This document shows, piece by piece, positions 62,553-64,000 of a stretch of 64,000 bases of DNA. This stretch comes from Marinifilum sp. D714 (GTDB taxonomy: Bacteria > Bacteroidota > Bacteroidia > Bacteroidales > Marinifilaceae), in NCBI RefSeq assembly GCF_030851345.1, contig NZ_JALPNU010000007.1, positions 62,001-126,000 on the forward strand, in the 5' to 3' direction. The notes under the pieces were generated by a model. The model did not search any database. It was not told where the DNA came from and saw nothing but the letters and a program-made list of their open reading frames with translations. Each line of letters opens with the position of its first letter. The stretch's first letter is position 1. The translations under genes were made by a program, and so were the position numbers.

Positions 62553-63788
62553 TTAGACCATTTTCAATAAATTTCTTCTAAAACTGATTACCGAAATCGT
62601 GGTAAGAACGGCACCAATTCCCAGTAGAATAATCATCTTAGGCAAAATATCGATAAGTGGCAATTGTCTCCAGAAAATATCAAAGAATCCTTCCATAGCC
62701 CAGTAGTTTACTGAAATTACAGCCAGTTTTTTCATGATTGCAGGCATAAAGAAAAGAGGCATCATACTTCCGCCTATAGCTGAAATCACAAGAATAATAA
62801 GAGTTGATAAACTTTCGACTTGTTTTCTACTTTTACATACCGATGCCATAAATATTCCGAAGCTTGAACAAGCTATGGCTGCACAAAGAATCATTAGAAT
62901 AAGTGCGGGTAGGTTAATGAAAATATCTAAACCTAATGCCAACCAGGAATAAAGAAACATTACAGTTAATTGCAATACTGCCATGAAAAGGGTTGACAGC
63001 ATTTTACCATACAAAATTCCAGAAGGACTAACAGGAGCGATTAACAATCGACGAAAGGTACCATCTTCCTTTTCTTTTAATAAGGATGCTCCACTGGCTG
63101 ACACACTGAATAGCAGCATCATGATTGCTATACCTGCAATGGCTTGCACCAATCCAAGGTTTCCATTTTTCTTTTCACCAACAAGTGCTGTCATTGGAAG
63201 TTCAGAATTCTCTTCCATTTCAGACTGTTCTTCCGAATTGTTGAAGCCGTCGAATTGCTCTGCTACCTGGGCTTGTATATCTTCTAGTTCAGAATCCGAT
63301 AAGTCTGGATTTTTATCTTTAATCCATGTATTTACTTTGCCTTTTATGCCTTTCTTCATGGTTATTCCAAAAAGATTCGACCATAAAGCCTGCTGCAATA
63401 ATCCCATTTCAATCTCTTTGGCTTCATCATAAAACAATTCCATGGGTATTTTTTTGCCAGCTTCAACAGAATCCTGAAAGCCTTTGTACAATACTAAAAC
63501 AGCAGTTCTTTTTCCTTTTTTGATTAATGTTTCGGCTTCTTCATAGCTTGTAGCTTCCAACTTTAGTCCATCTTCAGCGTCTAAAGTTGAGAAAACTTCT
63601 TGTGACAGATCAGTTTTGTCTTGATCTGAAAACAGTAAGTTAATAGGTCTCGATTTCTCTGATTCTCCTATACCGCCATACATCAGCGCAAAAATGGTAA
63701 TTAATGCGATAGGTAAGAGAAGGGATAAGAATACTGCGGTTTTATCTTTAAAATATTGCTTGATATCTTTTAATGCGATTGTAAACAT
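62553..63788 (-). CDS. ABC-2-type exporter permease
   Basis: 411 aa. One N-terminal membrane segment (TAVFLSLLLPIALITIFALMYG), a large extracytoplasmic domain (about 40-200, acidic: SEEQSEMEENSEL), then five or six membrane segments (IAGIAIMMLLFSVSASGASLL, LIILVISAIGGSMMPLF) typical of ABC-2 permeases of the YhhJ/DrrB type. The ATPase gene lies directly upstream in the same operon. Substrate unknown: lipids, antibiotics or cell-surface compounds. Confidence 0.93.
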   Translation of the reverse strand: MFTIALKDIKQYFKDKTAVFLSLLLPIALITIFALMYGGIGESEKSRPINLLFSDQDKTDLSQEVFSTLDAEDGLKLEATSYEEAETLIKKGKRTAVLVLYKGFQDSVEAGKKIPMELFYDEAKEIEMGLLQQALWSNLFGITMKKGIKGKVNTWIKDKNPDLSDSELEDIQAQVAEQFDGFNNSEEQSEMEENSELPMTALVGEKKNGNLGLVQAIAGIAIMMLLFSVSASGASLLKEKEDGTFRRLLIAPVSPSGILYGKMLSTLFMAVLQLTVMFLYSWLALGLDIFINLPALILMILCAAIACSSFGIFMASVCKSRKQVESLSTLIILVISAIGGSMMPLFFMPAIMKKLAVISVNYWAMEGFFDIFWRQLPLIDILPKMIILLGIGAVLTTISVISFRRNLLKMV

Positions 63789-63815
63789 TTTGCTAGGTTT
63801 TAGAATGGAAAGAGA

Positions 63816-64000
63816 TTAGTCGCGTAATGATTTACCAGTTAATTCAAGAAAAATACTTTCTAAGCTCAGACTTCTGATGTCTATCTTATCAAGCAGAAGT
63901 TCAGATTGTGAACATCTTTGAATTAACTCTGGTAACTCTGCATTAGCCTGCGATGAGGATAGAACTAAATGATTTTCATTCACAATAAGTTGTCCCTCGT
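63816..64000 (-). CDS. ABC transporter ATP-binding protein, C-terminal end (gene continues past window)
   Basis: The last 60 codons only, stop at 63816-63818. The end SLESIFLELTGKSLRD is the usual C-terminus of ATP-binding subunits of ABC-2 exporters. It precedes the permease gene by about 27 bp on the same strand. The nucleotide-binding motifs are outside the window. Confidence 0.85.
   Translation of the reverse strand, partial: EGQLIVNENHLVLSSSQANAELPELIQRCSQSELLLDKIDIRSLSLESIFLELTGKSLRD

Overview
The window is chromosomal DNA of an AT-rich member of the Bacteroidota, most likely a marine, anaerobic or facultative Bacteroidales-type organism. Three things point there: promoters of the Bacteroidota type (TTTG, about 19 bp, TAnnTTTG; the clearest is in front of the HU gene), few convincing Shine-Dalgarno sites, and family content (DUF5686 outer-membrane protein, DUF6261-like protein, LytTR regulator, M49 peptidase, flavodiiron protein).

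Left third (1 to about 27.7 kb) is accessory. It opens with the end of a tyrosine recombinase, a complete type I restriction-modification locus (hsdM, hsdS, hsdR) whose HsdS carries TAEL repeats, and a coupled two-gene module with a DUF4365-like nuclease. From about 8.7 to 27.5 kb lies what I read as an integrated virus that is not a tailed phage. It has a resolvase-like serine recombinase, a rolling-circle-type replication initiator with small DNA-binding partners, a LexA/CI-type repressor transcribed divergently, and a long, tightly packed minus-strand operon. That operon encodes a receptor-binding-like repeat protein, an ArdC-like/RadA-like fusion, a GH108 muramidase with a membrane anchor, many small single-span membrane proteins, two small beta-rich capsid candidates and a transglutaminase-fold protein with an 11-arginine run. 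No terminase, portal, HK97 capsid, tape measure or tail gene is visible. A tRNA-Ser(UGA) sits just beyond the right edge with its 3' end towards the element.

The rest is mostly host chromosome. At 28-32.1 kb is a molybdenum-cofactor operon (mobB, moeA, a short moaA, moaC, a MOSC-Mog fusion) with a terminator ending four bases before mobB. Next come a CDF cation exporter, a HAD phosphatase and a secreted protein. At 35.3-40.4 kb is thrABC behind a leader peptide with nine consecutive threonine codons. HU, a TrmH-type methyltransferase, a LytTR regulator, a class-III aminotransferase, a secreted protein and an M49 peptidase follow.

A small accessory cluster (46.9-50.5 kb; HEPN protein, DUF6261-like protein) is bracketed by two identical 30-bp palindromic repeats and contains a six-unit array with an exact 41-nt period. 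Then come a DUF5686 protein, htpG, a DEAD-box helicase, an aspartate aminotransferase, a small outer-membrane protein, a flavodiiron protein with a Crp/Fnr regulator next to it, and an ABC-2 exporter cut by the window edge.

Family names come from motif recognition by eye; no database search was run.
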